From Dyella humicola (GTDB lineage Bacteria > Pseudomonadota > Gammaproteobacteria > Xanthomonadales > Rhodanobacteraceae), in assembly GCF_026283945.1 (NCBI RefSeq), contig NZ_JAPDPC010000001.1:310001-374000 (forward strand): a DNA stretch of 64,000 nt, written 5' to 3'. Within the stretch, counting starts at the first letter, position 1. Each line of letters starts with the position of its first letter. Under the pieces are notes generated by a model. That model saw only the letters and a program-made list of their open reading frames with translations. It made no database searches and was not told the origin of the DNA. The position numbers were made by a program, and so were the translations under genes. Positions 16,879 through 26,948 of this stretch are shown here, piece after piece.

Positions 16879-18165
16879 ATGGTCAAGGAAGTCCTTGAGA
16901 GAGCCCTGCTGCTCTCCGTATGCCTGATGCTGTCGCCTGTCGCGCGTGCCTCTGACAGCGCTGGCGTAATTCCGTACATCGACATGCATCCGCGAGCCGA
17001 AACGGTGGCCGCGGCGGAACGCTCTTTCCCTGCGGCCCAAACATCGCTCTGTCTCGGCGAGGCATGCAGTGGTCCGTCGATAACAGCGGCTTCAATCCCA
17101 CGGGCCCTGGCGGCCAGCACGCGGCCGTCGACGGCGACCTGTATCAATAGCAGCGGACAACACGCTGCGGTGCCTTACGACATCAACGGGGATTGCATAT
17201 CCGATCTGTTGTGGATGAACGATGAGACGCATCAATTTGGTTGGTGGTTGCTCGACCCCATCTCATATCCCAATGGAACGATTACCACGCAAGTTTCGCA
17301 GCTCATTTCTGTATCGCCCGGTTACTGGATAGCTGCTACGGGTGATTTCAACAATGACGGCCTGGCCGATCTGATCTGGACCAGCAACAGTCGCGACCTC
17401 TACCTCTGGACCAGCCATGGTTCTGGGTTCGATCCCGCATACATTGGCACTTACCCTGCGGGCTGGACCTTGGTCGGCGCCGCCGACATCGACGGTGATG
17501 GCTACGACGATCTGATCTGGGAAAACCAAAGTGCCTGCGAATTCGGCTACTGGTTGATGAAAGGAACCCAGGTGGTAAATCGCACGACAATCTCCGTGAC
17601 CTGTGGCTACCACATCGCTTTCATCGAGACCGCATTCGACTCACCCAATGGCACAACACCGGCGATCTACTGGCAAGGACAAGTCAGTCAGAGCGGCACG
17701 GCGCCTACCTATCTGTGGTTACCTCAGAACCAGACGCTGAATGCGTCATTCTTTGGATATCTATCCGGAAACTGGACATTCGTTGCCGGGCTGCTGCAGC
17801 GAAACAGCCTTGGTGCAATGGAGCCGCTGACTGTGTTTGACACCGTCGCCTCTGACACCAGCAATACATTGGTGTGGACGAGTAACTGGATCGTCGCGGG
17901 GGGTGGAGGCCAGCAATCCTTGATGCCCGGTTATCAGGTGGTCGCTGCTGGTCATTTCACCTACTCCGCGTGCAATTGCATGCCGAATAACCAAGAAATA
18001 CTGTGGGCCAACAGCGCGGGCAAGCTCGATGTGTGGACCATAGACACTACCAATCCGCAAGGTAACCCGGTGATCTACAACTACCTGAAAGGCGAGGCAT
18101 ACTCCTTGCCTGACTTTCCTGCCGGCAGCGGTTGGCATGTCGTCAGGCCTGGCTTGCAAAATTAG
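16879..18165 (+). CDS. Secreted FG-GAP/VCBS-repeat protein, second copy
   Basis: This 428-residue protein has a signal peptide (about residues 1-24, ending ARAS) and a poorly conserved linker up to about residue 100. Calcium-loop repeats follow: YDINGDCISDLLW, GDFNNDGLADLIW and DIDGDGYDDLIW, then Trp-rich strands. It is a paralogue of the protein at 14987-16192 and of the protease C-termini. Cys pairs (for example CLGEAC; CNC) suggest disulphides in the periplasm or outside. There is no catalytic domain. AAGGGGGT serves as the ribosome-binding site. The last part (about 290-428) is more diverged. Confidence 0.78.
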   Translation: MVKEVLERALLLSVCLMLSPVARASDSAGVIPYIDMHPRAETVAAAERSFPAAQTSLCLGEACSGPSITAASIPRALAASTRPSTATCINSSGQHAAVPYDINGDCISDLLWMNDETHQFGWWLLDPISYPNGTITTQVSQLISVSPGYWIAATGDFNNDGLADLIWTSNSRDLYLWTSHGSGFDPAYIGTYPAGWTLVGAADIDGDGYDDLIWENQSACEFGYWLMKGTQVVNRTTISVTCGYHIAFIETAFDSPNGTTPAIYWQGQVSQSGTAPTYLWLPQNQTLNASFFGYLSGNWTFVAGLLQRNSLGAMEPLTVFDTVASDTSNTLVWTSNWIVAGGGGQQSLMPGYQVVAAGHFTYSACNCMPNNQEILWANSAGKLDVWTIDTTNPQGNPVIYNYLKGEAYSLPDFPAGSGWHVVRPGLQN

Positions 18166-18939
18166 TCTCGGGCGGGATGGCTAGGTGTCGCCTTGCGATC
18201 GGAAGCGACGTTTTCATTTCATTTAGGGTTTTAGAGGAGCCGGCGGCGCGGTGCGCGGTTGGCCCTCTCATGGGTCCGGGAGGATCGCGCCTGTGCCGGG
18301 GATGCCTGACTCCTTGGTGCTGTCGCCGCGTCCTTCAATGGTTCGGGCTGGCTGTTCGTCCGCCTCGTCTCCAGCGGTGCCAAGTACGTTGAAAGAACAG
18401 TTCCCGACTATCAGCGCCTGACGACGGCCAATCGGCCCCATCCCTCTTCGTCGGCCGCTGACCATCTCACGACGGGCTTGTTCTTTGTGCCCTGACGGGA
18501 ATGGCACTTCCTATCGTCTGGGCAATCATTTTTGTTGCGGACCTCATTGTTGCAGATGAGGGCTGGGGCTTGGAGCGCCAGGATGGTCCGCTTCCGACAG
18601 CGATGACGCTGGATCTCTGCAAGGGCTATCGGTCCTTGCTGTGCCGACTTCAAATTGGACATCTAAAAGGCTGCGGACATTGGCGGCCGTACCAAACGGT
18701 GCTTTGAACAGGCGGTTTGGAGTGCATGCGCGCGCGCACGGAAAGATTTGGTGAGAGGTAGGGTATTTTTCGGTGCGTGGAAAAAATGTCTTCTCGCTAT
18801 ACCGTCTGGCGGCCCGGGCGCCGAAGAGGGGGTGCCCTCGCAAGACGTCACGGGAAGGCTTAGGTCAGCAGAAATGAGGGCGCAAGGCGTCCCGCCTGGC
18901 CATGGGTGGCGTCTCACATTATCCCTCGGGGAATATCTG
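18166..18939. other. Intergenic, no gene seen
   Basis: A 774-bp gap lies upstream of the first protease. The protease frame itself stays open upstream to 18748, but without a signal peptide or conserved sequence. No other credible gene, terminator or repeat was found. Confidence 0.4.
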
Positions 18940-21900
18940 ATGCTTATTGAAAAACGGTATCGGCCATGGTGCGTAGCCCTGGCCATGACGCTGGGGAGCG
19001 TCGTGTCACCGGTGGGGTCTGCGGCGACACCACAAGCCACCAATGCCTATCCGGATTATCAGCCGGACAGTCCGCGAATCCACGCGGCGATCGACAACGG
19101 CAAGCTGGCGACCGTGCAGGGTAGCCGGCCGGCGCTGGCGGTAACCAAATACGACAAGGGTCCGCTGCCTTCTTCGCAGCTGATCCGCAACGTCACGCTG
19201 CTGCTGAAACGAAGCGATGACAAGCAGAAGCAAGCCGACGCCTACTCGGCCCAGTTGACCAATCCAAGCTCACCCTATTTCCATCACTGGCTCACGCCCA
19301 CGCAGATCGGTCAGATGTTCGGACCCGCGCAGTCGGATATCGACAAGGTGACGCAATGGATCAAGTCGCAGGGCTTGACCGTCAATTCGGTATCGCCGAC
19401 GGGAATGACCATTCACTTCTCCGGCACCGCCGGGGCACTGGGCAAGGCATTCCACACCAGCTTGCATAGCTACTCGGTCAACGGCGAGCAGCATTTCGCC
19501 AACGCTGGTGCGGAGCAGATTCCCGCTGCACTGCAGGCGGTGGTGCAGAATGCGGCTCCGTTGCACAACTTCTTCCCGAAGCCGCTCTATCACAATGTCG
19601 GACTGGTGAAGAAGGACAAGAAGAGCGGGCAGTGGAAGACCTTGGCCAAGGATGCATCCGCTCCGGACTTCACCGTGCCGCCCGGAACGAATTCCGGTAC
19701 GGCGTATGACGTGGCACCGGCGGACTTCAATACGATCTACAACGTCAATCCGCTCTGGCAACAGGGCGCGCCGATTCGCGGTGCGGGACAGACGGTGGTC
19801 GTGCTTGAGCAGTCGGACGTGCTGCCGGCCGACATCCAGGCTTTCCGCCAGGCCTTCCTGCCAGCCAATGCCACCGGCACGGTGAGCTATATCCAGCCAC
19901 TTCTTTATCCGGCGGATACCAGTTGCCCTGATCCGGGCGAGGTGTATCCGGACGAAGGCGAGGCGGCGCTGGATGCCGAATGGGCCGGCGCAGCCGCACC
20001 GGATGCCAACATCGTGGTGGCATCGTGCAGCGATCAGGGCGGAGCGACTTTTGGCCCGTTCCAGGCGGCGGAAAATATCACCCTTGGCACGGATAGCCGC
20101 TTTGCGGTGATGCCGGGAATTCTGAGCCTGAGCTACGGCGAGTGTGAGCCGGACGGCTTTGTGGATGGCATGGCCGGTCTCGCCGGCTTCCTCTGGCAAA
20201 CAGCCTCGATGGAGGGCGTAACGGTATTCGTTTCGTCCGGTGACGCGGGTGCGGTGGCTTGCGATCAAGGCGCGGAGGTGTCCTTCCAGGGTGCGACGGT
20301 GAACGGCTTGGGCGCAACGCCGTACAACGTGGCGGTGGGCGGTACCGATTTCCATGATCGGGGGGAGGCGAGCAAGTACTGGACCTCGACCAACCTGTCC
20401 TTGAATTCGTCTGCCATCAGCTACGTGCCGGAGATGACCTGGAACGACTCGTGCGCGAGCAGCGTGATCTATCCCTTGCTCGGCTTTGGGAGCGGCGTAG
20501 AGTCCTGCAATAACCTTAGCCAGGCCCAGCAGAGGGCATTCTTGAATACCGGTGGCGGTGGCGGTGGTGCCAGCACGAACTGGTTCCAGCAGCCATGGCA
20601 AACAGGCATCTACGGCAGCAGCAACTACAACTTCCGCACCCTGCCGGATGTGTCGCTGTTTGCAGCCAATGGCTTGTTCGGTCACGCGCTGGTGTATTGC
20701 ATGTCCGACCCGAACGTCGGTGGCACGCCTTGCGACTACAGCAACCCCGACGACGTGTACTACAACAGCGCCGGTGGCACGTCGTTCGCCGCACCTGCGA
20801 TGGCGGGCGTGCAGGCGTTGATCAACCAGGCTGTGGGGCGGAACGGCAGTAACTATCTGCTGCCGGGCAGCGGCAACATCCTGCCGGCGTTCTATGCTCT
20901 TGCGGCCAAGGAATATGGCACCAATGGCTCGCCGAACACGGCGATGCTGGCTGCGTGCAATTCCTCCAACGGTGCATCGATCAACAGCGGTTGCGTGTTC
21001 AACGACATCACCGTGGGCGATATCGCCGAACCCTGCCTGGCCGGTTCCAGGGATTGCTATTCGGGCGCACAGGTGGAGAAGTTTGGTATTTCCAATGCCG
21101 GTGGCGTGACCACGCTGGCACCTGCCTGGATGACCAATGCGGGCTATGACAACGCTACGGGTCTGGGCAGCGTCAACGTGACCAACCTGGTGCATGCGGT
21201 GGCCAAGTTCTATCGGCCATTCCAGCACGGCTATGTGGCTCCGTACGACTTCATGTCCTCCTCCCATGGCGTTGGCGATGGATTCAGCGATATCGCGTTG
21301 GTGGATCCGGTCAAGGGCACCTTCACCTCGCTGGGCATGAAGGGCTCGGTGGTTGTGCAGACGGCGACTAAATCGGTTGCCGCCGGTTATGGTATCGGTG
21401 CTGTCGGCAATATTCTTGGCGGCAACGGTGTTGGCCAGTTGGCGTGGACTGGTTCGGACAACCGCCTGTATCTGTGGGACGGCGACGGCACCGGCGACTA
21501 TTTTGGGATGTCGATCGGCAGTTCCTATGGCGCCGGATGGAAATTGATCGGCGCGGGTACGCCCGATGGCAGCAAGCAATCGCAACTGTTCTGGTTCAAC
21601 GCGACGACGCACCAGTTCGGCTGGTGGAAGGTCGCCTACAATTGGACCACGTTCAAATATGAAGCCACGCTCTCGCCGATCACCACCGTGGCCGCGGGCT
21701 TTGTTCCGACCCTGGCCGATGTGAACGGCGATGGCTACGCCGATATCGTGTGGACCAGCACGATCGACAACAGCGTCTATGTGTGGATCAACGACCAGCA
21801 GGGCGGATTCGCCACGCACCGTATTGCCGATCATCCAGCTGGTTTCGTGTTGTTTGGTGCGGGTGATGTCAATGGCGATGGCAATACCGATCTGATCTGG

Positions 21901-22224
21901 ACCAACCCTGCCAGCAATCAGATGGCGTGGTGGCAGATGAACGGTTTCACCGTGCAGTCGCAGCAGACTCGCAGCGTCGCTCCGGGCTATACCATGGCGG
22001 CCATTGCCGACTACGACGGCGATGGCCTGGCCGACATCCTGTGGGTGGGTACGGCCGGCGACGTCTACCAGTGGCAAAGCAATGGCAGCGGCTTCCAGTC
22101 GTTCAGGGTCGCAGACGCCGCGGGCAATCCGTTGGTGATCCCGGCGGGCACGCAGGTGCAGGCGAGCCGTCTGCAAGGCTCGGCGGCTGGTGGTCAGAAC
22201 ACCAGCGTTGGCTCGAGCCACTGA
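18940..22224 (+). CDS. Secreted S53 (sedolisin/kumamolisin) protease with C-terminal VCBS repeats, copy 1
   Basis: This 1094-residue pre-pro-protease starts with a signal peptide (about residues 1-29). An S53 pro-domain (about 40-220) includes HHWLTPTQIGQMFGPAQSD. The catalytic domain (about 245-765) has the Glu/Asp pair E341 and D345 in DEGEAALDAEWAG, the oxyanion Asp D435 in SSGDAG, and the nucleophile S615 in GGTSFAAPAMAG. Calcium-dependent repeats with DVNGDGYADIVW, DVNGDGNTDLIW and DYDGDGLADILW loops fill about 770-1080. S53 enzymes are acid-active endopeptidases that cut off their own pro-region; secretion is inferred from the signal peptide. The ATG at 18940 is preferred (GGGGA upstream, signal sequence follows). 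Confidence 0.9.
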   Translation: MLIEKRYRPWCVALAMTLGSVVSPVGSAATPQATNAYPDYQPDSPRIHAAIDNGKLATVQGSRPALAVTKYDKGPLPSSQLIRNVTLLLKRSDDKQKQADAYSAQLTNPSSPYFHHWLTPTQIGQMFGPAQSDIDKVTQWIKSQGLTVNSVSPTGMTIHFSGTAGALGKAFHTSLHSYSVNGEQHFANAGAEQIPAALQAVVQNAAPLHNFFPKPLYHNVGLVKKDKKSGQWKTLAKDASAPDFTVPPGTNSGTAYDVAPADFNTIYNVNPLWQQGAPIRGAGQTVVVLEQSDVLPADIQAFRQAFLPANATGTVSYIQPLLYPADTSCPDPGEVYPDEGEAALDAEWAGAAAPDANIVVASCSDQGGATFGPFQAAENITLGTDSRFAVMPGILSLSYGECEPDGFVDGMAGLAGFLWQTASMEGVTVFVSSGDAGAVACDQGAEVSFQGATVNGLGATPYNVAVGGTDFHDRGEASKYWTSTNLSLNSSAISYVPEMTWNDSCASSVIYPLLGFGSGVESCNNLSQAQQRAFLNTGGGGGGASTNWFQQPWQTGIYGSSNYNFRTLPDVSLFAANGLFGHALVYCMSDPNVGGTPCDYSNPDDVYYNSAGGTSFAAPAMAGVQALINQAVGRNGSNYLLPGSGNILPAFYALAAKEYGTNGSPNTAMLAACNSSNGASINSGCVFNDITVGDIAEPCLAGSRDCYSGAQVEKFGISNAGGVTTLAPAWMTNAGYDNATGLGSVNVTNLVHAVAKFYRPFQHGYVAPYDFMSSSHGVGDGFSDIALVDPVKGTFTSLGMKGSVVVQTATKSVAAGYGIGAVGNILGGNGVGQLAWTGSDNRLYLWDGDGTGDYFGMSIGSSYGAGWKLIGAGTPDGSKQSQLFWFNATTHQFGWWKVAYNWTTFKYEATLSPITTVAAGFVPTLADVNGDGYADIVWTSTIDNSVYVWINDQQGGFATHRIADHPAGFVLFGAGDVNGDGNTDLIWTNPASNQMAWWQMNGFTVQSQQTRSVAPGYTMAAIADYDGDGLADILWVGTAGDVYQWQSNGSGFQSFRVADAAGNPLVIPAGTQVQASRLQGSAAGGQNTSVGSSH

Positions 22225-22250
22225 TCTTGCTTCAGCGACATGTTTGAAGG

Positions 22251-22270
22251 GTGGCCGGGCAACCGGCCAC
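22251..22270 (+). terminator. Terminator after protease copy 1
   Basis: The arms GTGGCCGG (22251-22258) and CCGGCCAC (22263-22270) enclose a GCAA tetraloop, followed by TTTCAT. It sits 26 bp after the stop codon. Confidence 0.75.
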
Positions 22271-22511
22271 TTTCATGTTGAAGATGGCGAGCAGGGCACA
22301 CGCTTGTCGCGGTGGGCGAACTCCTGGACATCCGTGAACGCCAGTACGGGATATGGGCCGGCGTCATACTCATGCGGACTTCATTAGCGGAAGGGCACCC
22401 AGCGCCAGTACTTCCTGAGTCGGTAGCGCTCCCCGAGCCGTTGGCGACCCTCATCGCTTCGGCACCACTCCGCTGGAGAATCTCTGCATTCGCTCGACGT
22501 CCGCTTCCGAC
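22271..22511. other. Intergenic, no gene seen
   Basis: The 241 bp between the terminator of protease copy 1 and the inverted-repeat element have no supported gene. The sequence may be degraded IS flank. Confidence 0.35.
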
Positions 22512-22590
22512 GGCGGCCTCAACCGGTCGATGCAACACGCCTGCTGCTTGCGCACCTGTCGATGTGTTGCATCGACCGGTTGAGGTCGCC
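22512..22590. repeat. Inverted-repeat element, copy B (27-bp arms, 25-bp spacer)
   Basis: Arms 22512-22538 and 22564-22590 are reverse complements at 26 of 27 positions. The right arm begins GTGTTGCATCGACC and matches the arm of copy A (3058-3084) at 21 of 27. The 25-bp spacers of the two copies also share short blocks (CCT, GCT, GCGC). This looks like abutting transposon ends or a small non-autonomous element. The flanking DNA appears IS-derived. Confidence 0.65.
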
Positions 22591-22624
22591 ACCTGACTGG
22601 ACATGTTCGTCTCCGTGTAATGGG

Positions 22625-22690
22625 GGTGATTTGCAAGACAGCCAGGCGTACCTGGATCTCACGCACCGTCATGCCGCGCATACGGCGACT
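22625..22690 (-). pseudogene. Possible IS256-type transposase scrap
   Basis: The minus strand reads RMRGMTVREIQVRLAVL. This resembles the ARGMTVREIQ..L motif near the N-terminus of IS256-family transposases. Only about 15 residues match and the frame degenerates on both sides, so this is at best a short relic next to the inverted-repeat element. Confidence 0.35.
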
Positions 22691-23055
22691 CCGGCACTCC
22701 TTAGCTTGCGCGGACTCATGGTGTCTCCGGGTCAGGTGGCGGTGTCCTGCCAATGGCCCGTTTACACAAAGTCCAGGACACGCCCAATGGCGGCCGGTCC
22801 CGATAGCCCAGGGAATCCTCTTTGTCCTCTCATCCTGCTTGGTGAGATTTGGTGAGTCGAGCGAATTAATTGCGGGTGACGGTGGACGGTCTGTTCGCAT
22901 ACCGTCGGGTGAGTCTGGCCATGTCATTGCTGCGTCATTGCAGCGTCATCGTGATATGGCCACGGGGGGAGAGAGCGGGGCAACAACGTCACCAGCACTG
23001 AGCCGCAATCCGCGGCCCGGCTAGAGCTGTTTTGGCTTAAAAATGGGGAGGGGAT
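22691..23055. other. Intergenic, no gene seen
   Basis: These 365 bp upstream of protease copy 2 contain no supported gene. The promoter of that protease should be near the right end, before the AGGGGAT ribosome site. Confidence 0.35.
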
Positions 23056-26000
23056 ATGCATATCCGATGTCGAGAAGGAAAGAAGGCGTCTTGGGCGATA
23101 TGCCTGGCGCTCACTGTCGTGGCGCCGCTTGGCGCTCAGGCGACCAATGCACAAGCAGGTGTCTCCCCGGGCCTTGCCCCGGATGCGGCCCGGATTACCA
23201 AGACGATCGATAACGCCCATCTGACTACCGTGGTGGGAAGTCGGTCGTTGAAAGCGCAGATCGCAACCGACCAGGGCACGTTGCCTGGCGGCAAGCTGAT
23301 CCACAACATGACCTTGCTGCTAAAGCGTAGCCCGGACAAGCAGAGCCGCTTCGACGCCTACGTGAATCAGCTGAACAATCCTGGTTCGCCGAATTTCCAC
23401 AAGTGGCTGACCGCCAAACAGATCGGAACCATGTTTGGCCCCGCCCAGTCGGACATCGGCCAGGTAACGGGCTGGCTGAGCGCGCAGGGCCTGAAGGTCG
23501 ACAAGGTGTCGCCGACCGGCATGATGATCCACTTCTCCGGTACGGCTTCAACAGTGAGTCGTGCGTTCCACACGCAGATGCACAGCTTTGCGCTCAAGGG
23601 CGAAGCGCATTTCGCCAATACGGTCGAGCAGCAGATTCCCGAGGCGCTGTCGCCGGTGGTACAGGGCGTCGCTTCGCTGGACAACTTCTTCCCGAAGCCG
23701 CAGTACCACAATGTAGGCGTGGTCACCAAGGACAAGCACAGCGGCAAGTGGAGCCAGGTTTCCACGAGTCCGGAATTCACCGTGCCACCGGGTACGGCGG
23801 ATAAGCAGACGGCCTATGACGTCGTCCCGGCGGACTTCAACAAGATCTATAACGTCGAGCCGCTGTGGAGCCAGCCCACGCCCATTCGTGGTGCGGGTCA
23901 GACGATCGCCGTGCTGGAGCGCACCGATGTGCAGCCGGCGGACATCAATACCTTTCGCCAGGCCTTTCTACCGGCGGATGCGCAGGGTGTCGTCAGCTAT
24001 GTGAATCCAGTGGCCCAGATCGTCAATAATGGGGGCCTTCAGCCAGTCATCGACCCCACCTGCGCGGATCCCGGCCTGAATGGCGATGAAGGTGAGGCGG
24101 CCTTGGATGCCGAGTGGATTGGTGCAGCGGCACCCGATGCCAATATCGTGTTCGCCTCCTGCGATGACACCAATAGCCCGCAGTTCGGTCCGTTCACTGC
24201 GGCGATGAACCTGCTCGATAACCCGGATGTCCCGCCACCGTCGGTATTCAGCCTCAGCTACGGCGAATGCGAAGTCCTCAGCATCACGAATATCGTCAGC
24301 GAAGTTGGTTTGATTTGGCAGCAGGCCGCGGCCCAGGGTGTCACGGTCTATGTGTCATCAGGTGACGCGGGTTCGGCCGGCTGTGACCAGAATCAGCAAG
24401 CAGCGTCGTTCGGTATCAACGTCAACGCCATGTCCTCAACGCCATTCAATGTGTCAGTAGGCGGCACGGACTTCGACGACTATCACCAGACGAGCCAGTA
24501 CTGGACTGCGACGAATCTGCCGGGTGGCCTGTCGGCAATCAGCTATATCCCCGAGCAGACCTGGAACGACTCCTGCGCCAGCAGCAAGCTGGATGCCGTA
24601 CTCAAGCTAAGCGACCGCCTGACCGCATGCAATACCGCCGCAGGTCAACGCTTCCTCAATACGGCCGGTGGCAGCGGCGGCCCCAGCCTCTTCTATACGC
24701 AGCCCATCTGGCAGACGGGAATCTATGGTGCGCCCAGCAACGGGACGCGCATGCAGCCGGATCTGGCGTTGTTTGCGGCCAACGGTCTCTATGGGCACGC
24801 GCTGGTGTTCTGCATGTCGGATTCGAGCGTCGGTGGCACCACCTGTGACTACAGTAATCCGGACAACGTGTACTACAACAGCGCCGGCGGTACGTCCTTC
24901 GCGGCACCGGCAATGGCCGGTATCCAGGCGCTGATCAACCAGGCCGCGGGCCAGAGTCACGGCAACATCACGCCGGCGTTCTATGACATTGCGACCAAGG
25001 AATACGGCACCCGCACTTCGCCCAATGTCGCCAAGCTGAGCGCGTGCAATTCGTCCAACGGAGCGGCAATCGACAGCAGCTGCGTGTTCAATGACGTCAC
25101 CCAGGGCGATATCGACGAGCCCTGTTATGCAGGAACGTCGGATTGCTACGTGGGCGCCGCGGGCAATCACTTCGGCGTGCTGAGCCACGGCGGCGATGTC
25201 AGTCTGGCGTCCGCATGGATGACCGGTGCCGGCTACGATTACGCCACTGGCCTGGGTACGGTCAATGCAGCCAATCTGGTCAAAGCGATGGTGGCATACG
25301 ACCTGCCACGCAAGACTGGTTACGCCGCACCGGCGGACTTCCTGAGTCCCTATATTCCGGGTGTCGATGGTTACAGCGATATCGCCTTGGTCGATCCGGT
25401 TGCCGGCATTTTCACCGGCATCGCCATGAAGGGTAGCGTCGCCGAGCAGGTGACGTCGCAGTCGGTTGCCAAGGGCTACACGATCGGGGCCATCGGTGGT
25501 TTCTACCAGCACTGGGATGATCTCGCCGGTACTGCACCGAAGTTTGCCTTGACGGGATTCAACATGGCCAGCCTGGCCTGGACTGGACCGGACAATCAGC
25601 TGTATGTCTGGCTGTCTGACGGCGATGGCGGCAAGAACAGCTATATCACCCATCAGGTTGGCAGTCCTTACGCGGCCGGCTGGAGCCTGGTCGGGGCTGG
25701 TGATTTCGACGGCATCGGCAAGGATGAGCTGCTGTGGCGCAACAACGCTACCGGCCAGATTGAATGGTGGCAGCTGGATCTGACGCTGACATTCAGGTTG
25801 GGTGCCCGTCAGTACCACTGGGCCATGGAAACACCCGCGCCGCTGTCAGCTGCCTCGGGTTACGTGCCGACGGTCGCCGATGTTAACGGCGACGGTTACG
25901 CCGATATCGTCTGGACCAATCCGAACGACAACAGCGTCTACGTGTGGATCAACAATCAGGCGGGTGACTTTGTGCGTCAACGTGTCGCCGACCATCAGCC

Positions 26001-26370
26001 AGGCTTTGTCCTGTATGGCGCGGGCGACCTCAATGGCGATGGCAAGACCGATCTGATCTGGACCAATCCCAGCACGAATCAAATGAGCTGGTGGATCATG
26101 AACGGCTTCACCATCGTGGATAAGGAAATCCGTAGCGTCGCGCCGGGCTACACGATGTCTTCCATTGCCGACTACGACGGTGATGGTCTGGCCGACATTC
26201 TGTGGGTTGGTAAAGCCGGTGACGTCTATGAGTGGCAGAGCACCGGCAATGGCTTCCAGTCATTGCAGGTTACCGATGCCGCGGGTGCACCGCTGATCAT
26301 CCCGGCAGGTGCGAAAGTGCAGGCCACCCGCCTGCAGGGATCGGCCACGGCTGGCTACACCATGCCGTAA
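23056..26370 (+). CDS. Secreted S53 protease with C-terminal VCBS repeats, copy 2
   Basis: This 1104-residue paralogue of copy 1 has the same order of parts. A signal peptide covers about residues 1-34. The pro-domain contains FHKWLTAKQIGTMFGPAQSD. The catalytic domain has E347 and D351 (DEGEAALDAEWIG), D437 (SSGDAGSAGCD) and S614 (GGTSFAAPAMAG), so the catalytic set looks complete. C-terminal repeats (about 765-1090) carry DVNGDGYADIVW, DLNGDGKTDLIW and DYDGDGLADILW calcium loops and WWIMNG strands. It is closer to copy 1 than to copy 3. GGGGAGGGGA lies directly before the ATG. It ends in two strong hairpins. Confidence 0.9.
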   Translation: MHIRCREGKKASWAICLALTVVAPLGAQATNAQAGVSPGLAPDAARITKTIDNAHLTTVVGSRSLKAQIATDQGTLPGGKLIHNMTLLLKRSPDKQSRFDAYVNQLNNPGSPNFHKWLTAKQIGTMFGPAQSDIGQVTGWLSAQGLKVDKVSPTGMMIHFSGTASTVSRAFHTQMHSFALKGEAHFANTVEQQIPEALSPVVQGVASLDNFFPKPQYHNVGVVTKDKHSGKWSQVSTSPEFTVPPGTADKQTAYDVVPADFNKIYNVEPLWSQPTPIRGAGQTIAVLERTDVQPADINTFRQAFLPADAQGVVSYVNPVAQIVNNGGLQPVIDPTCADPGLNGDEGEAALDAEWIGAAAPDANIVFASCDDTNSPQFGPFTAAMNLLDNPDVPPPSVFSLSYGECEVLSITNIVSEVGLIWQQAAAQGVTVYVSSGDAGSAGCDQNQQAASFGINVNAMSSTPFNVSVGGTDFDDYHQTSQYWTATNLPGGLSAISYIPEQTWNDSCASSKLDAVLKLSDRLTACNTAAGQRFLNTAGGSGGPSLFYTQPIWQTGIYGAPSNGTRMQPDLALFAANGLYGHALVFCMSDSSVGGTTCDYSNPDNVYYNSAGGTSFAAPAMAGIQALINQAAGQSHGNITPAFYDIATKEYGTRTSPNVAKLSACNSSNGAAIDSSCVFNDVTQGDIDEPCYAGTSDCYVGAAGNHFGVLSHGGDVSLASAWMTGAGYDYATGLGTVNAANLVKAMVAYDLPRKTGYAAPADFLSPYIPGVDGYSDIALVDPVAGIFTGIAMKGSVAEQVTSQSVAKGYTIGAIGGFYQHWDDLAGTAPKFALTGFNMASLAWTGPDNQLYVWLSDGDGGKNSYITHQVGSPYAAGWSLVGAGDFDGIGKDELLWRNNATGQIEWWQLDLTLTFRLGARQYHWAMETPAPLSAASGYVPTVADVNGDGYADIVWTNPNDNSVYVWINNQAGDFVRQRVADHQPGFVLYGAGDLNGDGKTDLIWTNPSTNQMSWWIMNGFTIVDKEIRSVAPGYTMSSIADYDGDGLADILWVGKAGDVYEWQSTGNGFQSLQVTDAAGAPLIIPAGAKVQATRLQGSATAGYTMP

Positions 26371-26374
26371 GCAA

Positions 26375-26398
26375 GTCAGCCATGCATGCATGGCTGAC
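26375..26398 (+). terminator. 24-bp perfect palindrome directly after protease copy 2
   Basis: The half-site GTCAGCCATGCA is followed immediately by its exact reverse complement, four bases after the stop codon. It can form a hairpin in the transcript or be a protein site. It precedes a second, clearer terminator. Confidence 0.5.
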
Positions 26399-26413
26399 AA
26401 GTTGTGTAGTACG

Positions 26414-26452
26414 CGTGAGGCCGGACAAGCATGTCCGGCCTCACGTCTTTTC
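26414..26452 (+). terminator. Strong intrinsic terminator
   Basis: A 14-bp perfect stem (CGTGAGGCCGGACA and TGTCCGGCCTCACG) with an AGCA loop spans 26414-26445, followed by TCTTTTC. It ends transcription of protease copy 2 and may also serve the opposite strand. Confidence 0.85.
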
Positions 26453-26948
26453 TGCGACCCAAATTCCGATAGCGACCCAGGTGCAGTATTCGACGTCATG
26501 CGCTAGCCGCACACGCCCGCTGAAGACCAGCCAGGTATCGGCAATACACTGCCCTTTGCCTTTACGTTCGATCAGGCGCAGTTGCAATCATCGATGCATG
26601 ACCTTAGCCGCGTGCCTGGTGTCTTCCCCGTGCACACCTAAACTGGACTTCGCTGTCGATCGGATCGGTGCTGCGACCTGAAATGATGTCGGTCGTCCGA
26701 CCCGTAGCAGACGTCGCGCCTTGCCGTAGCAGACATCACGCGTTGATGGGCACTCATGCGATGGGGGCGCCTCCATCAGGCTATTGATCTTAGCCACCGA
26801 GACCCCGTTCCATCACCGATGGAGTATTGTCCGCGCCTTCGCCAGATCCTCATGGATTGGAGGGGGCTTGAGATGCATGGCGGGCGATAACGACGAAGAA
26901 TGATTCCCCAAGCGCGCTAGCGATGAGGAAAGATGCCGGATGTCACGG
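26453..26948. other. Intergenic region with one short tandem repeat
   Basis: No gene was recognised in this 496-bp gap between the convergent protease and response-regulator genes. The only structure is the 22-bp tandem repeat at 26702-26745. Confidence 0.4.
26702..26745. repeat. Two tandem 22-bp repeats
   Basis: Units 26702-26723 and 26724-26745 each begin CCGTAGCAGAC and are identical at 19 of 22 positions. The role is unknown. Confidence 0.55.

Noticed and set aside
19270-22221. 983-residue open frame on the minus strand
   Set aside because: It is the antisense shadow of protease copy 1; it has no domain pattern and follows the codon bias of the real gene.
24607-25818. 403-residue minus-strand frame
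   Set aside because: Antisense shadow of protease copy 2.
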